Positions 37,165-45,927 of a stretch of DNA of 64,000 bases are shown one piece after another. Position 1 is the stretch's first letter. The number at the start of each line of letters is the position of its first letter. The translations under genes and the position numbers were made by a program. Under the pieces are notes generated by a model. That model saw only the letters and a program-made list of their open reading frames with translations, was not told the DNA's origin and searched no databases. The stretch spans positions 1 through 64,000 of the forward strand of contig CAYTZG010000008.1 in NCBI GenBank assembly GCA_964442435.1, written 5' to 3'. Origin of the DNA: CAMXAS01 sp964442435. GTDB lineage: Bacteria; Bacteroidota; Bacteroidia; Bacteroidales; P3.

Positions 37165-37180
37165 ATAACCGCACCGCGTA

Positions 37181-38125
37181 CTACAACAGGTGCTTGATTT
37201 TGTCGAGGAGGTCGGGCAGCATCCGCAATGACGCCATCTCTTTCCACTTCTTGCGGGCATCGATGGCCGGCGTGCCGAAATAGACGCCCTTGGTCAGCGA
37301 CTTATCCACGGCCGAGGTGGCCAATACGACGGTGCCGTCTTCCAGCACGAGGTCTTTGTTGACCATGACGTTGGCCCAAAGCAACACGTGGTCGCCCAAG
37401 GTCGTTACGCCCGCCACGGCGCAGTGCGCGCCGATGAGGCAGTGCTTGCCGATATGCGTGTCGTGGCCGATTTGCACGAAGTTGTCGAGCTTGGTGCCCT
37501 GACCGATAATCGTGTCGCCCGTCACGCCCTTGTCAATCGCGCAGAGCGCGCCGATTTCCACATCGTCTTCCAGCACCGTGCGGCCGCAGGAGTCGATGCG
37601 GCGCAGCGTATCGCAGGTGTCGTGCTTGAAATAGTAGGCGTCGCCGCCGATAACGCTGTTGGATTGGATGATGACGTTGTCGCCGATAACGGTGTGGTCG
37701 TAGATGCTGACGTTGGCGTGAATGATGCAGTTCTTGCCGATTTTGACATGATTGCCGACAAACACGTTCGGTTGGATGACCGTGCCTTCGCCGATTTCAG
37801 CCGTGGGGCTGATGGCCGTGGGGCAGGGCTCGAACGGGCGGAAATGCCGCGTCAGGGCGTTGAAGCAAGCCAGCGGATCCTCGGTCACGAGCAGGCATTT
37901 GCCTTCGGGGCAGGCCGTCTCCTTGTTAATCAGGATAAGGTCTGCCGCGGAGTTCAGCACCATGTCGTAGTATTTCTCCGCATCCACATACGTCACGTCG
38001 CCGGGTTCCACCATGTGGATTTCGTTCATGCCCGTCAGCCGGAGGTCGTCGCGTCCGAGCAGGCGCGGCTGTACCGGCATCAGCGCCGTGAGTTCGGCAA
38101 TCGTATAAGGTTTGCTGAATTTCAT
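37181..38125 (-). CDS. lpxD: LpxD-type UDP-3-O-acylglucosamine N-acyltransferase paralogue
   Basis: The 314-residue protein has an N-terminal substrate domain (ELTALMPVQPRLLGRDDLRLTGMNEI) and a left-handed beta-helix of hexapeptide repeats from about residue 105 (ISPTAEIGEGTVIQPNVFVGNHVKIG onward). The catalytic-type His is in NFVQIGHDTHIG. LpxD adds the N-acyl chain in lipid A synthesis. Bacteroidetes often carry a second LpxD-like gene beside efp, so this may be the paralogue and not the main LpxD. It follows efp by 33 bases. Confidence 0.8.
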   Translation of the reverse strand: MKFSKPYTIAELTALMPVQPRLLGRDDLRLTGMNEIHMVEPGDVTYVDAEKYYDMVLNSAADLILINKETACPEGKCLLVTEDPLACFNALTRHFRPFEPCPTAISPTAEIGEGTVIQPNVFVGNHVKIGKNCIIHANVSIYDHTVIGDNVIIQSNSVIGGDAYYFKHDTCDTLRRIDSCGRTVLEDDVEIGALCAIDKGVTGDTIIGQGTKLDNFVQIGHDTHIGKHCLIGAHCAVAGVTTLGDHVLLWANVMVNKDLVLEDGTVVLATSAVDKSLTKGVYFGTPAIDARKKWKEMASLRMLPDLLDKIKHLL

Positions 38126-38158
38126 ATGGGTTAAGTTTTATCGCTTAGCCGCAGCAAC

Positions 38159-38719
38159 TTAGGCGCGCGAGGAGTATTCGCCGCTACGCGTGTCCACCTT
38201 GATTTTCTCACCGGTGTTGATGAACAACGGCACGCGGATTTTGGCGCCCGTATCCAAAATGGCTTCCTTGGTGGCGTTCGTCGCCGTATTGCCTTTTTCG
38301 CCGGGCTCGGTGTAGGTAACCTCGAAGTCCATATAGGCGGGCAGTTCGCACGTGAGCGGCGTTTCGGTCTCGCTGTGAATCAGGATATCGACGATGCAGC
38401 CTTCCTTGAGGAACTGCGGGTTCGTAATCAGGTTTTCTTCAATGCTGATTTGCTCGAACGTTTCGGCGTGCATGAAGTTGTAGGACGTGTCTTCCTTGTA
38501 GAGGAACTGGTAGGGGCGACGTTCCACGCGCGCGGTATCGACCTTGACGCCGGCCGGGAACGTATTCTGCAATACGCGGCCGTTGCGGAGGTTCTTGAGT
38601 TTCGTGCGGACGAACGCGCTGCCCTTGCCGGGCTTTACGTGCTGGAATTCCACTATTTGCCAGAGGTCGTTGTTGAACTCTAAACACAAGCCGTTTTTGA
38701 AATCTGCTGTGGTTGCCAT
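38159..38719 (-). CDS. efp: Translation elongation factor P
   Basis: The 186-residue protein has the three-barrel EF-P fold with the tip loop HVKPGKGSAFVR, Lys about residue 34 being the usual modification site, the central ERRPYQFLYKEDTSYNFM and the C-terminal GAKIRVPLFINTGEKIKVDTRSGEY. EF-P relieves ribosome stalling at polyproline stretches. The proline-rich lipoproteins only 1 kb away would be natural clients. It has its own promoter and leads the unit with the lpxD-like gene. Confidence 0.97.
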   Translation of the reverse strand: MATTADFKNGLCLEFNNDLWQIVEFQHVKPGKGSAFVRTKLKNLRNGRVLQNTFPAGVKVDTARVERRPYQFLYKEDTSYNFMHAETFEQISIEENLITNPQFLKEGCIVDILIHSETETPLTCELPAYMDFEVTYTEPGEKGNTATNATKEAILDTGAKIRVPLFINTGEKIKVDTRSGEYSSRA

Positions 38720-38755
38720 GGTAATTAGGTATAAATGCGTTTATAATGTAAGGTG

Positions 38756-38763
38756 CAAAGATA
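38756..38763 (-). promoter_or_regulatory. efp promoter -7 element
   Basis: Minus-strand TATCTTTG (TAnnTTTG), 36 bases before the efp ATG at 38719. Confidence 0.6.
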
Positions 38764-38835
38764 GATAAAAAAAGCATAGTAAAAAAGTGGCGGCGGAAAG
38801 GTTTGCGGCGGCTTGGTAGGTTGGCGCATTATGCT

Positions 38836-38843
38836 TAATTTTG
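38836..38843 (+). promoter_or_regulatory. SDR gene promoter -7 element
   Basis: TAATTTTG (TAnnTTTG). Only four bases lie between its last G and the ATG at 38848, so a leaderless message is predicted. Confidence 0.5.
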
Positions 38844-38847
38844 TTCT

Positions 38848-39666
38848 ATGTCTGAAAATGGAAAGAAAACAGCTTTGATTACCGGGGCTTCCTCCGGCTT
38901 AGGGGCCGAATTCGTGCGCCAGTTGGCGCGCGACGGCCGCTGTGCCGTACTGTGGCTCGTGGCGCGGCGGGCGGAGGCCATGGCGGCCGTCGTCGAAGCC
39001 GGCCGCCGCGAGGCGGAACGGGCGGGACGGACGTTTCCGGAATGCCGTATCCTGGCCTTGGACTTGTGCCAAGCGGAGGATTTGGCCCGCTTGGAAGCCA
39101 CGTTGGCCGCCGAAAGGCCCGCCTTGGGCTGGGTCGTCAATGCGGCCGGCTTCGGCAAATTCGGCAACTGGGAGGCGGTGGGCCCCGACTGGGTGGGGCG
39201 TATGATAGACCTGAACGTCAAGGCGTTGGTGCGCGTTACGGAGATGTGCTTGCCGTATATGGCGGCCGACAGCCGTATCGTGGAAATCGCGTCCACGGCC
39301 GCGTTCTGTCCCTTGCCGGGCATGAACGTCTATGCGGCGGGCAAGTCGTTCGTGCTGTTCTATGGCCGCGCCCTGCGTCAGGAACTGAAGGCGGCCGGGC
39401 GCGACGTCCGGCTTACGGTGCTCTGTCCGGGGCCCGTGCGCACGGATTTCTGGGCCATCGGCAATGAGACCTACGCGCTCAAGCAGTTGGGGCGTGCCGA
39501 CGCGTTTTGGATGACCTCGGCCCAAGACGTCGTGCGGCATACGTTGCGGGCGGCGCGGCGCGGTAAAGCCGTTGTAACCCATGGTTTCTGGAACGGCTGG
39601 CACCGCCGGTTGGCCAAGTGCCTGCCGTGGTCGTGGCTCATGGCGTTGAGCCGCAAACTGATATAG
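38848..39666 (+). CDS. Short-chain dehydrogenase/reductase
   Basis: The 272-residue protein has the classical SDR pattern: cofactor turn TGASSGLG at residue 13, NAAGFG, the catalytic Ser in EIASTAAFC, and the Tyr-Lys pair in YAAGKSF, followed by LCPGPVRTDFW. It is probably an NADP-dependent oxidoreductase; the substrate is unknown. A basic amphipathic C-terminus (WHRRLAKCLPWSWLMALSRK) may contact membrane. The gene is first in a unit with the S9 peptidase 27 bases downstream. Confidence 0.88.
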   Translation: MSENGKKTALITGASSGLGAEFVRQLARDGRCAVLWLVARRAEAMAAVVEAGRREAERAGRTFPECRILALDLCQAEDLARLEATLAAERPALGWVVNAAGFGKFGNWEAVGPDWVGRMIDLNVKALVRVTEMCLPYMAADSRIVEIASTAAFCPLPGMNVYAAGKSFVLFYGRALRQELKAAGRDVRLTVLCPGPVRTDFWAIGNETYALKQLGRADAFWMTSAQDVVRHTLRAARRGKAVVTHGFWNGWHRRLAKCLPWSWLMALSRKLI

Positions 39667-39693
39667 ATATTCAAGGATCAATCGAAAGGAAAT

Positions 39694-42153
39694 ATGCGAA
39701 AGACATGGAAAGAAGGCCTCTGCGCCGCACTCGCCGGCCTCGTGCTGCTGGCGGGCGGTGGCCAAAGAGGGGTATCTCAAACGACGGATATGACGGTTTC
39801 TGCTATTTTTCACGACCCGGCCTATAAGGTTCATACGCCGGCCGGCCTGCAATACCGTTTGCAGGGAGACAGTTACGATGTATGGGAGGCGGTCGGCCTC
39901 GTGCGCGTGCGTCAGGACGGCAACAAACAGGAGGTGGGACGCGATACGCTTGTGCGTTGGGCGGACGTGGCCGCGGCCTTGTCGTTGCCGGCCGAAAACC
40001 CGGTGTTCGACTTTATCTGGAATCCGCAGCGCGACGCCGTGCTGTTGCTCTCCGGGCGGGAGGCCATCTACCGTTGGTCTTACCGTTGTTCGGCCTACCT
40101 GCTGACGTGGGCGACGGCTTCGGACGCGGCCACGGGCGCGGGGATGCGCGTGCTGCCGATCAAGGGGGCGATACAGGAACCCACGTTCTCGCCCGACGGT
40201 CGCCGGCTGTCGTATATCCGCGACAACAACCTCTATGTGTTCGACTTCAAGGACAAGGCGGCCGAATGGGCCTTGACCGAGGACGGCGCGTTCAACCGTA
40301 TCCTCAACGGCCATACCGACTGGGTGTATGAGGAGGAGTTCGGCTTTACGAAAGCCTATGCGTGGAGTCCCGACAGCCGCTATATCGCTTACTTGCGCTC
40401 GGACGAGAGCCGTGTGCCGGAATTCGGCTTCACGCAGTGGGGGGCGCTCTATCCGCGGCCTTACGTCTATAAATACCCGAAAGCCGGCGAAGACAACTCC
40501 ACCGTGCAGCTCATCGTCCACGACCTGCTGTTGAACCGCACCCAGCCGCTCTGCCGGACGGAGGCCCACAGCACGGGCGGCGTGAGCGAGGCGGTGGCCT
40601 ATATCCCGCGTCTGCGTTGGACGCCCAAGTCCAATACGTTGCTGTTCTATACGCTCAACCGGCATCAGAATCTGCTTCGCATCTGGCGGTGGCAGGCCGA
40701 GAGCGAGGGCGCGCAGGCCGCCTTCATCAAGACGTCGGTGGCCAAAAAAGTGACGACGGAACCGGTGGCCACGGCCTGGGTCAGCCCGTTGGTCAAACCG
40801 CTCTATGAAGAACGCAACGACTGCTATATCGAGATTACGGACGACATCTATTGCTTTTCGGACGAGAGCCGCTGGCTCATCGCTTCCGAACGCGACGGCT
40901 ACCGCCATCTCTACCTTTATGATTTCGACGGGAAGCTGTTGCGTCAGCTGACGAAGGGCCATTATGAGGTAAACCGCCTCTATGGCGTGGACGAGCGGCA
41001 TGGCCGTGTCTATTTCTCGGCCAACTACAGCGCGCCCTACAACATCGAGGTGATGTCGGCGGGGCTGGATGGCCGCGGTCTGCGCCGTCTGGCCTATGAA
41101 CTGCAAGCCAAGGGCGGCGTTTGCCGCGCCTTGTTCTCCGACGACTACCGGCGTGTGATTCTCGTGCATTCGGCCGCCGGCACGGCGCCGCGCTATTGCG
41201 AATACGCGCTGGACGGCGAGAGCGAACAGCTGTTGTCGGTCATAGAGGGCAACGAGGATATGCAGACGCGCCTGCAGGCCGACAATCAGCCGCAACGCCG
41301 TTTCGGCAAGATGGCCGTGGGCCGCTATCGGACGCCGTTCCCCGACACGATTCAGCCCTCCGGCGACGGCACGGCCGAAACGCAGGCCCTGTTGGACAGG
41401 TTGGCCGAACGGGCCGCGGGCTTCGATACGTTATATTATTGGGTTATGCAGCCGGCGCGGATGGAGGCCGGCCGCCGCTATCCGGTGCTGATGTTCCTCT
41501 ACGGCGGCCCCGGCTCGCAGCAGGTGTTGAACCAATACGGCGGCCTGGATTACTGGTGGTACAGCTACCTCGTTTCGCAGGGCTATATCGTGCTCTGCGT
41601 CGATAACCGCGGCACCGGCGGGCGGGGCGAGGCCTTCAAGAAATGCACCTATCTGCAGTTGGGGCGCTACGAAACGCAAGACCAGATGGCCGTCGTGCGC
41701 CATATCTCGGCCGAGTGGGATTTCGTGGATCCGGCGCGCGTGGCGATTTGGGGCTGGAGCTACGGCGGCTTCATGTCGTCGTCCTGCCTGATGCGCGGCG
41801 ACGGGCTGTGGAAGGCGGCGATGGCCGTCGCGCCCGTGACCTCGTGGCGCTATTACGACAATGTATATACGGAGCGCTTCATGCGCACGCCGGCCGAGAA
41901 CCCCGGCGGCTACGACGCCAATTCGCCGATTTATTGGGCCGACAAGTTGCAGGGCGCTTATTTGCTGGCGCACGGCACGGGCGACGACAACGTGCATTTC
42001 CAAAACAGCATGATGCTCGTGGATGCGTTGCAGGCGCATCTCAAGCTGTTCTCGTTTCAGGCTTATCCAAACCGTAACCACAGCCTGATCGGCGGGTCGG
42101 CGCGTGAGCATCTGTATGAAACGATGACGCGGTTTTTGAAAGAGAATCTGTAG
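39694..42153 (+). CDS. S9 family peptidase (dipeptidyl peptidase IV-like)
   Basis: The 819-residue exported protein has an N-terminal signal segment, a beta-propeller (about 40-540) with the double-Glu YEEEFGF that binds the substrate N-terminus, and an alpha/beta hydrolase domain. The catalytic triad is Ser in GWSYGG (about 690), Asp in HGTGDDNVH (764 or 765) and His796 in NRNHSL. DPP IV enzymes remove Xaa-Pro dipeptides in the periplasm. The LYGGPG oxyanion segment is present. It overlaps no neighbour and is followed after 5 bases by an exported protein. Confidence 0.92.
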   Translation: MRKTWKEGLCAALAGLVLLAGGGQRGVSQTTDMTVSAIFHDPAYKVHTPAGLQYRLQGDSYDVWEAVGLVRVRQDGNKQEVGRDTLVRWADVAAALSLPAENPVFDFIWNPQRDAVLLLSGREAIYRWSYRCSAYLLTWATASDAATGAGMRVLPIKGAIQEPTFSPDGRRLSYIRDNNLYVFDFKDKAAEWALTEDGAFNRILNGHTDWVYEEEFGFTKAYAWSPDSRYIAYLRSDESRVPEFGFTQWGALYPRPYVYKYPKAGEDNSTVQLIVHDLLLNRTQPLCRTEAHSTGGVSEAVAYIPRLRWTPKSNTLLFYTLNRHQNLLRIWRWQAESEGAQAAFIKTSVAKKVTTEPVATAWVSPLVKPLYEERNDCYIEITDDIYCFSDESRWLIASERDGYRHLYLYDFDGKLLRQLTKGHYEVNRLYGVDERHGRVYFSANYSAPYNIEVMSAGLDGRGLRRLAYELQAKGGVCRALFSDDYRRVILVHSAAGTAPRYCEYALDGESEQLLSVIEGNEDMQTRLQADNQPQRRFGKMAVGRYRTPFPDTIQPSGDGTAETQALLDRLAERAAGFDTLYYWVMQPARMEAGRRYPVLMFLYGGPGSQQVLNQYGGLDYWWYSYLVSQGYIVLCVDNRGTGGRGEAFKKCTYLQLGRYETQDQMAVVRHISAEWDFVDPARVAIWGWSYGGFMSSSCLMRGDGLWKAAMAVAPVTSWRYYDNVYTERFMRTPAENPGGYDANSPIYWADKLQGAYLLAHGTGDDNVHFQNSMMLVDALQAHLKLFSFQAYPNRNHSLIGGSAREHLYETMTRFLKENL

Positions 42154-42158
42154 GAAGG

Positions 42159-43784
42159 ATGCGCGGACGAAAGAGGTGGGCATGGGCCCGGCGTTGGGGG
42201 CTGGCCGGCTGGCTGTGTATGGCCGGCATGGTGGCCGCTTGGGCCGGGACGGGCGACGGTTGGCCGCCCGTGGCCCTGTGTGACGTGTCGGGGGCGGCCT
42301 CGGCGGCCGACGACAGCCTGCGGCGGCATCCCGACCGTGTGGCGCAGCGCGTCCGCGTGGACGGCATCGCGCCGGGGGCGGCGGGGCGCACGATCCGCTG
42401 GCGTGTGGATGCCGACCCGTTGAGCGGCTTGGACTGGGAGGTGGATGCCGCCCGCATCGCCGACGACGGCTCGTTCAGCCTGCGCGGGATGTTCCGCGAG
42501 ACGATGCCGACGACCTTGGCCATAGACTATTACGAAGGCACGCTGTTCGTGAGCCCCGGCACGGATTACCGCCTGCGCTTCGACACGTTCGACTACGGGT
42601 TGGCCAACCGGCTCAACGTTTTGTTTCCGGGCGCGCCCGTGCCGCCGCTGACGTTCGAAATCGAACGGCCGGCGGCAGAGCGGCTGAACCATACGATTTG
42701 GCGTTTTTTGACGCTGTACGGGCAGGAGATAGACGCGGAGGCCTATGAGGCTATCGCCGTCTATGGGCAACCGCAAGCCGTGTTACGGCTTCGGGCGCGC
42801 GTGGACAGCCTGGCGGAGGATACGGCTGCCGTCGATGATTTCGCATCGGCCTACGTGCGCTATCAGATGGCGGGCTTGGAGGAGTTCGCGCGGCTTAAGA
42901 ACGGCAAGGCATTGTTCCGGCAATATCTGAAGGCGCAGCCGTTGCAGTACCGCAATCCCGCGCAGATGCAGTTCGTGCGGTCTTATTTCGACCATTATTT
43001 CGATACCCGGTGCCCGATACCCGAAAAACGGCTCAAACAGCTGTTGGCGGGAGCGGACGTGCAGACCGTGCTCGACACGTTGGGCGTGGATTCGTTGCTC
43101 GTGAACCGGCAGTGGCGGGAATGGATATATATACAGGCCGTGTCGGAGGTGCTGGGGCGAGCCGACTATCCGGAAGAAGCCTTGTTGCGTCAACTGGCGC
43201 AGTTGTCCGAGCGGACGGCCTTTCCGATGCACCGGCAGACGATAGCGGGCCTGTTGACCCAATGGCGGCGTCGGCACGAAGGCATCCGGTTGGGGGCTTA
43301 CGTATGGACGGATATGCAGGGGCGGGCGGTGGCGGCCGATACGCTGTTGGGCGCGGCCGGCACTTGGACGTATGTGTGTGTCGTCAAGTCCGACCCGACG
43401 CTCTCGCCCGACGGCTCGTCTCAGATTTACGCGCTTTGGCAGGCGCTCCGGCAGGCGGACGACTTGCCCGGCCGCGGCCTCGTCTTGGTTTGCGACGATG
43501 ATTCGGCCGCCGCGCGCACCTATGTGCGCGCATTGCAAGAAAGCTTGCAACCGCCCGCCGACGCCTCGGCGGAGGCCGACCGGCGGCTGTCGTTCTATTA
43601 TTTCAACAGGGAAATCGAAAATCTGAAGGACTGGGAAGTCTATACGTTTCCGGCCTTCGTCGTCATCTCGCCCGAAGGGCGGATCTATCCGCGTTTCGCC
43701 GCGCCCGTTCCCGACGGGCTGGCGGCCTGGCGCACGCTGATGAAGCCTAACGGCCGAAGCGGCAGTGGGTCAGGTAGGCGATAG
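42159..43784 (+). CDS. Exported protein with degenerate thioredoxin-like C-terminal domain
   Basis: The 541-residue protein has an N-terminal hydrophobic export segment, a DUF4369-like beta region (about 60-180), a helical middle, and from about residue 395 a thioredoxin-like fold. The last is inferred from TYVCVVKSDPTLS, GLVLVCDDDSAAARTYVRALQ and the cis-Pro-like YTFPAFVVISPEGRIYPRF. The CxxC active site of thioredoxins is not present, so it should not be redox active. Bacteroidetes use similar proteins as envelope lipoproteins, though no lipobox is evident. The last 38 bases overlap the convergent Nudix gene. Confidence 0.6.
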   Translation: MRGRKRWAWARRWGLAGWLCMAGMVAAWAGTGDGWPPVALCDVSGAASAADDSLRRHPDRVAQRVRVDGIAPGAAGRTIRWRVDADPLSGLDWEVDAARIADDGSFSLRGMFRETMPTTLAIDYYEGTLFVSPGTDYRLRFDTFDYGLANRLNVLFPGAPVPPLTFEIERPAAERLNHTIWRFLTLYGQEIDAEAYEAIAVYGQPQAVLRLRARVDSLAEDTAAVDDFASAYVRYQMAGLEEFARLKNGKALFRQYLKAQPLQYRNPAQMQFVRSYFDHYFDTRCPIPEKRLKQLLAGADVQTVLDTLGVDSLLVNRQWREWIYIQAVSEVLGRADYPEEALLRQLAQLSERTAFPMHRQTIAGLLTQWRRRHEGIRLGAYVWTDMQGRAVAADTLLGAAGTWTYVCVVKSDPTLSPDGSSQIYALWQALRQADDLPGRGLVLVCDDDSAAARTYVRALQESLQPPADASAEADRRLSFYYFNREIENLKDWEVYTFPAFVVISPEGRIYPRFAAPVPDGLAAWRTLMKPNGRSGSGSGRR

Positions 43785-44412
43785 ACGGGTACATGAGCCC
43801 GCAACGCGCCAAGGCTTCCGTTTCGGTCAGCCAAACGGCTTCCACGATGTCTTCTTCGGTCTGCGGCTTGAGCGCGGGCGGCTTGTTGCCGTGGGCCTTG
43901 TCCGCCGCCGTTTCGGGCGTATCCATCGCATACCATACGCATTCTTTGAGCGCGATATCGTGTTTGCGGCGAATCAGGTGGTAGGTCGTCGGCAGGTCTT
44001 CGCGCAGGACGAGCGGCGTCAGGCCGGTTTCTTCGGCCACCTCGCGCAAGGCCGTGTCGCGTATGGCTTCGCCTTTTTCCTGTTTGCCCTTGGGCAAGTC
44101 CCAGAAGCCGCGCCGATAGATATAAAGGTAGCGGTCGTTATGCCGCACGAGGCCGCCGCCCGCACGGATGACTTCAAAGCGTTGCTTGAAGGCCGCGAAA
44201 GCCGCGGCGGGGGCGTCGCACCGCACGAGGATGTTGTCGGTCTCTTCCACCGCCAACAGATGGTCGAAAAAGGCGTCGTCCGTTCCCAAGTTCGTTATTT
44301 TGAGCTGCCCGTCAGACAGCTCCGTCCATAGGGCGGCCTTTTCGCGGGCGGAAGCCAGTTCGGCCTCCGCCGCGAAAACGATGGCGCGCCGTTCGGTAAA
44401 AACCGTGTACAT
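43747..44412 (-). CDS. Nudix hydrolase domain protein
   Basis: The 221-residue protein has a distinct N-terminal part of about 80 residues and a C-terminal Nudix domain with the box from residue about 113: Gly, then KGEAIRDTALREVAEETGL, fitting Gx5Ex7REUxEExGU. Nudix enzymes cleave nucleoside diphosphates linked to another moiety; the substrate is unknown. It follows pepD by 9 bases on the same strand and overlaps the convergent exported-protein gene by 38 bases. Confidence 0.85.
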   Translation of the reverse strand: MYTVFTERRAIVFAAEAELASAREKAALWTELSDGQLKITNLGTDDAFFDHLLAVEETDNILVRCDAPAAAFAAFKQRFEVIRAGGGLVRHNDRYLYIYRRGFWDLPKGKQEKGEAIRDTALREVAEETGLTPLVLREDLPTTYHLIRRKHDIALKECVWYAMDTPETAADKAHGNKPPALKPQTEEDIVEAVWLTETEALARCGLMYPSIAYLTHCRFGR

Positions 44413-44421
44413 AGCGGGAAC

Positions 44422-45894
44422 TTATTTAAGGGGGATGCGTTTCAGGATTTCGACGGTCAACCGCCAGCAGCGTTCCACGGTGTCGATTTGCAGACGTTCG
44501 TCGGGCGAGTGGACGCCGCGCATCGTGGGACCGTAAGACACCATGTCCATGCCCGGATATTTGGTCGCGAAAAGGCCGCATTCCAAGCCCGCGTGGATGG
44601 CCAAGGCCAGCGGTTCTTCATGAAACAGCTCGCGGAACGTGTCGGTGCAGATTTTAAGAATAGGCGAGGCGGGGTCGGGCGTCCAGCCGGGATAGCCGTC
44701 GCTGTGGCTGATGCGGACGTCCGGGCCGATGAGGCGGAAGCAGGCCGCGATGCGTTCGGCGGCCGCCACCTTGGCCGACTCTACCGACGAGCGTTGGCTC
44801 GTGCTGAGCCGGATCAGGCCGTTTTCGGGTTCGTAGTGCATCGAAGCCAAGTTGGTGGAGGTTTCCACGAAGTTGGGAATGTCGGAACTCATGCGCAACA
44901 CGCCGTGCGGACAGGCGAACATCGCGTCGCAGAAGCGTACATGGCGGTCGAGCGCCCATACCTTTTCGGGCAACGCGGCCTCCACGGCCTGAAAGCGCAG
45001 GTTGGGTTCGGTCTTGAACTCCCGTTTCAATACGGATTCGTAGTGCGCCGCGGCTTCCAACAGCGTCTGCACGCGGTCTTCGGGCAATACGACGGTGGCG
45101 GAGGCTTCGCGCGCGATGGCGTTGCGCAGGTTGCCGCCGTGCAGGTCGCTCACGCGCAGTGACAGCGGCGCGGTTTGGGCGCAGAGGAAGCGCACGAGGA
45201 ATTTATTGGCGTTGCCGAGCCCCTTGTTGATGTCGTCGCCGGAGTGACCGCCCTTGAGGCCGCTTACCTGCAACGTATAGGCGCGCGTGTGCGACTGCGG
45301 CCGCGCTTCGGTCTGAACCGGCACTTCGGCCAGCGTGTCGATGCCGCCCGCACAGCCGATAAAGAACTGGCCGTCGTCTTCCGAATCGAGGTTCAGCAGG
45401 ATTTTGCCTTGCAGGAAGCCGGGTTTAAGCCCGAAAGCCCCCGTCAAACCCGTTTCCTCATCCACCGTAAACAGGCATTCCACCGGGCCGTGCACGAGGC
45501 TGTCATCCGCCAGGACGGCCAAACCGAACGCGCAGCCGATGCCGTTGTCCGCGCCGAGCGTCGTGTCTTTGGCTTTGAGCCAGCCGTCTTCGATATGTAC
45601 CTCTATCGGGTCGGTGTCGAAATTGTGTTTGGAGTCGGCGTTCTTTTCGCACACCATATCCATGTGGGCTTGTAGGATGACGCCCTGACGGTTCTCCATG
45701 CCCGGCGTGGCCGGCTTGCGGATCAGCACGTTGCCGGTTTCGTCCGCGATGGTTTCCAAACGGTGTTCCCGCCCGAACGCGAGCAGGTATTCCCGTATCT
45801 TTTCCTCTTTCTTGGACGGACGCGGAATGCGCAGGATTTCACCGAAATAGCGCCATACGCCTTCCGGTTTCAGTTGGTTCAGGATTTCGTTCAT
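44422..45894 (-). CDS. pepD: Aminoacyl-histidine dipeptidase PepD (M20C)
   Basis: The 490-residue protein has the M20 metal-binding pattern: AHMDMVCEK, the bridging Asp in LGADNGIG, the catalytic base pair in TVDEETGLTG, and a later His in the FATKYPGMDMV segment. N-terminal ILRIPRPSKKEEKIREYL and the dimerisation lid are typical. It hydrolyses Xaa-His dipeptides such as carnosine in the cytosol with zinc. It lies 33 bases after the PLD-family gene and just before the Nudix gene. Confidence 0.93.
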   Translation of the reverse strand: MNEILNQLKPEGVWRYFGEILRIPRPSKKEEKIREYLLAFGREHRLETIADETGNVLIRKPATPGMENRQGVILQAHMDMVCEKNADSKHNFDTDPIEVHIEDGWLKAKDTTLGADNGIGCAFGLAVLADDSLVHGPVECLFTVDEETGLTGAFGLKPGFLQGKILLNLDSEDDGQFFIGCAGGIDTLAEVPVQTEARPQSHTRAYTLQVSGLKGGHSGDDINKGLGNANKFLVRFLCAQTAPLSLRVSDLHGGNLRNAIAREASATVVLPEDRVQTLLEAAAHYESVLKREFKTEPNLRFQAVEAALPEKVWALDRHVRFCDAMFACPHGVLRMSSDIPNFVETSTNLASMHYEPENGLIRLSTSQRSSVESAKVAAAERIAACFRLIGPDVRISHSDGYPGWTPDPASPILKICTDTFRELFHEEPLALAIHAGLECGLFATKYPGMDMVSYGPTMRGVHSPDERLQIDTVERCWRLTVEILKRIPLK

Positions 45895-45927
45895 ATCGTC
45901 AGGTATTTAAAGTTTTCGGTTTGGGGG

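Noticed and set aside
38899..41295. 798-codon open frame opposite the SDR and S9 peptidase genes
   Set aside because: It spans two sense genes with intact active sites and their intergenic space; composition is Arg/His/Gln-rich as expected of a shadow.
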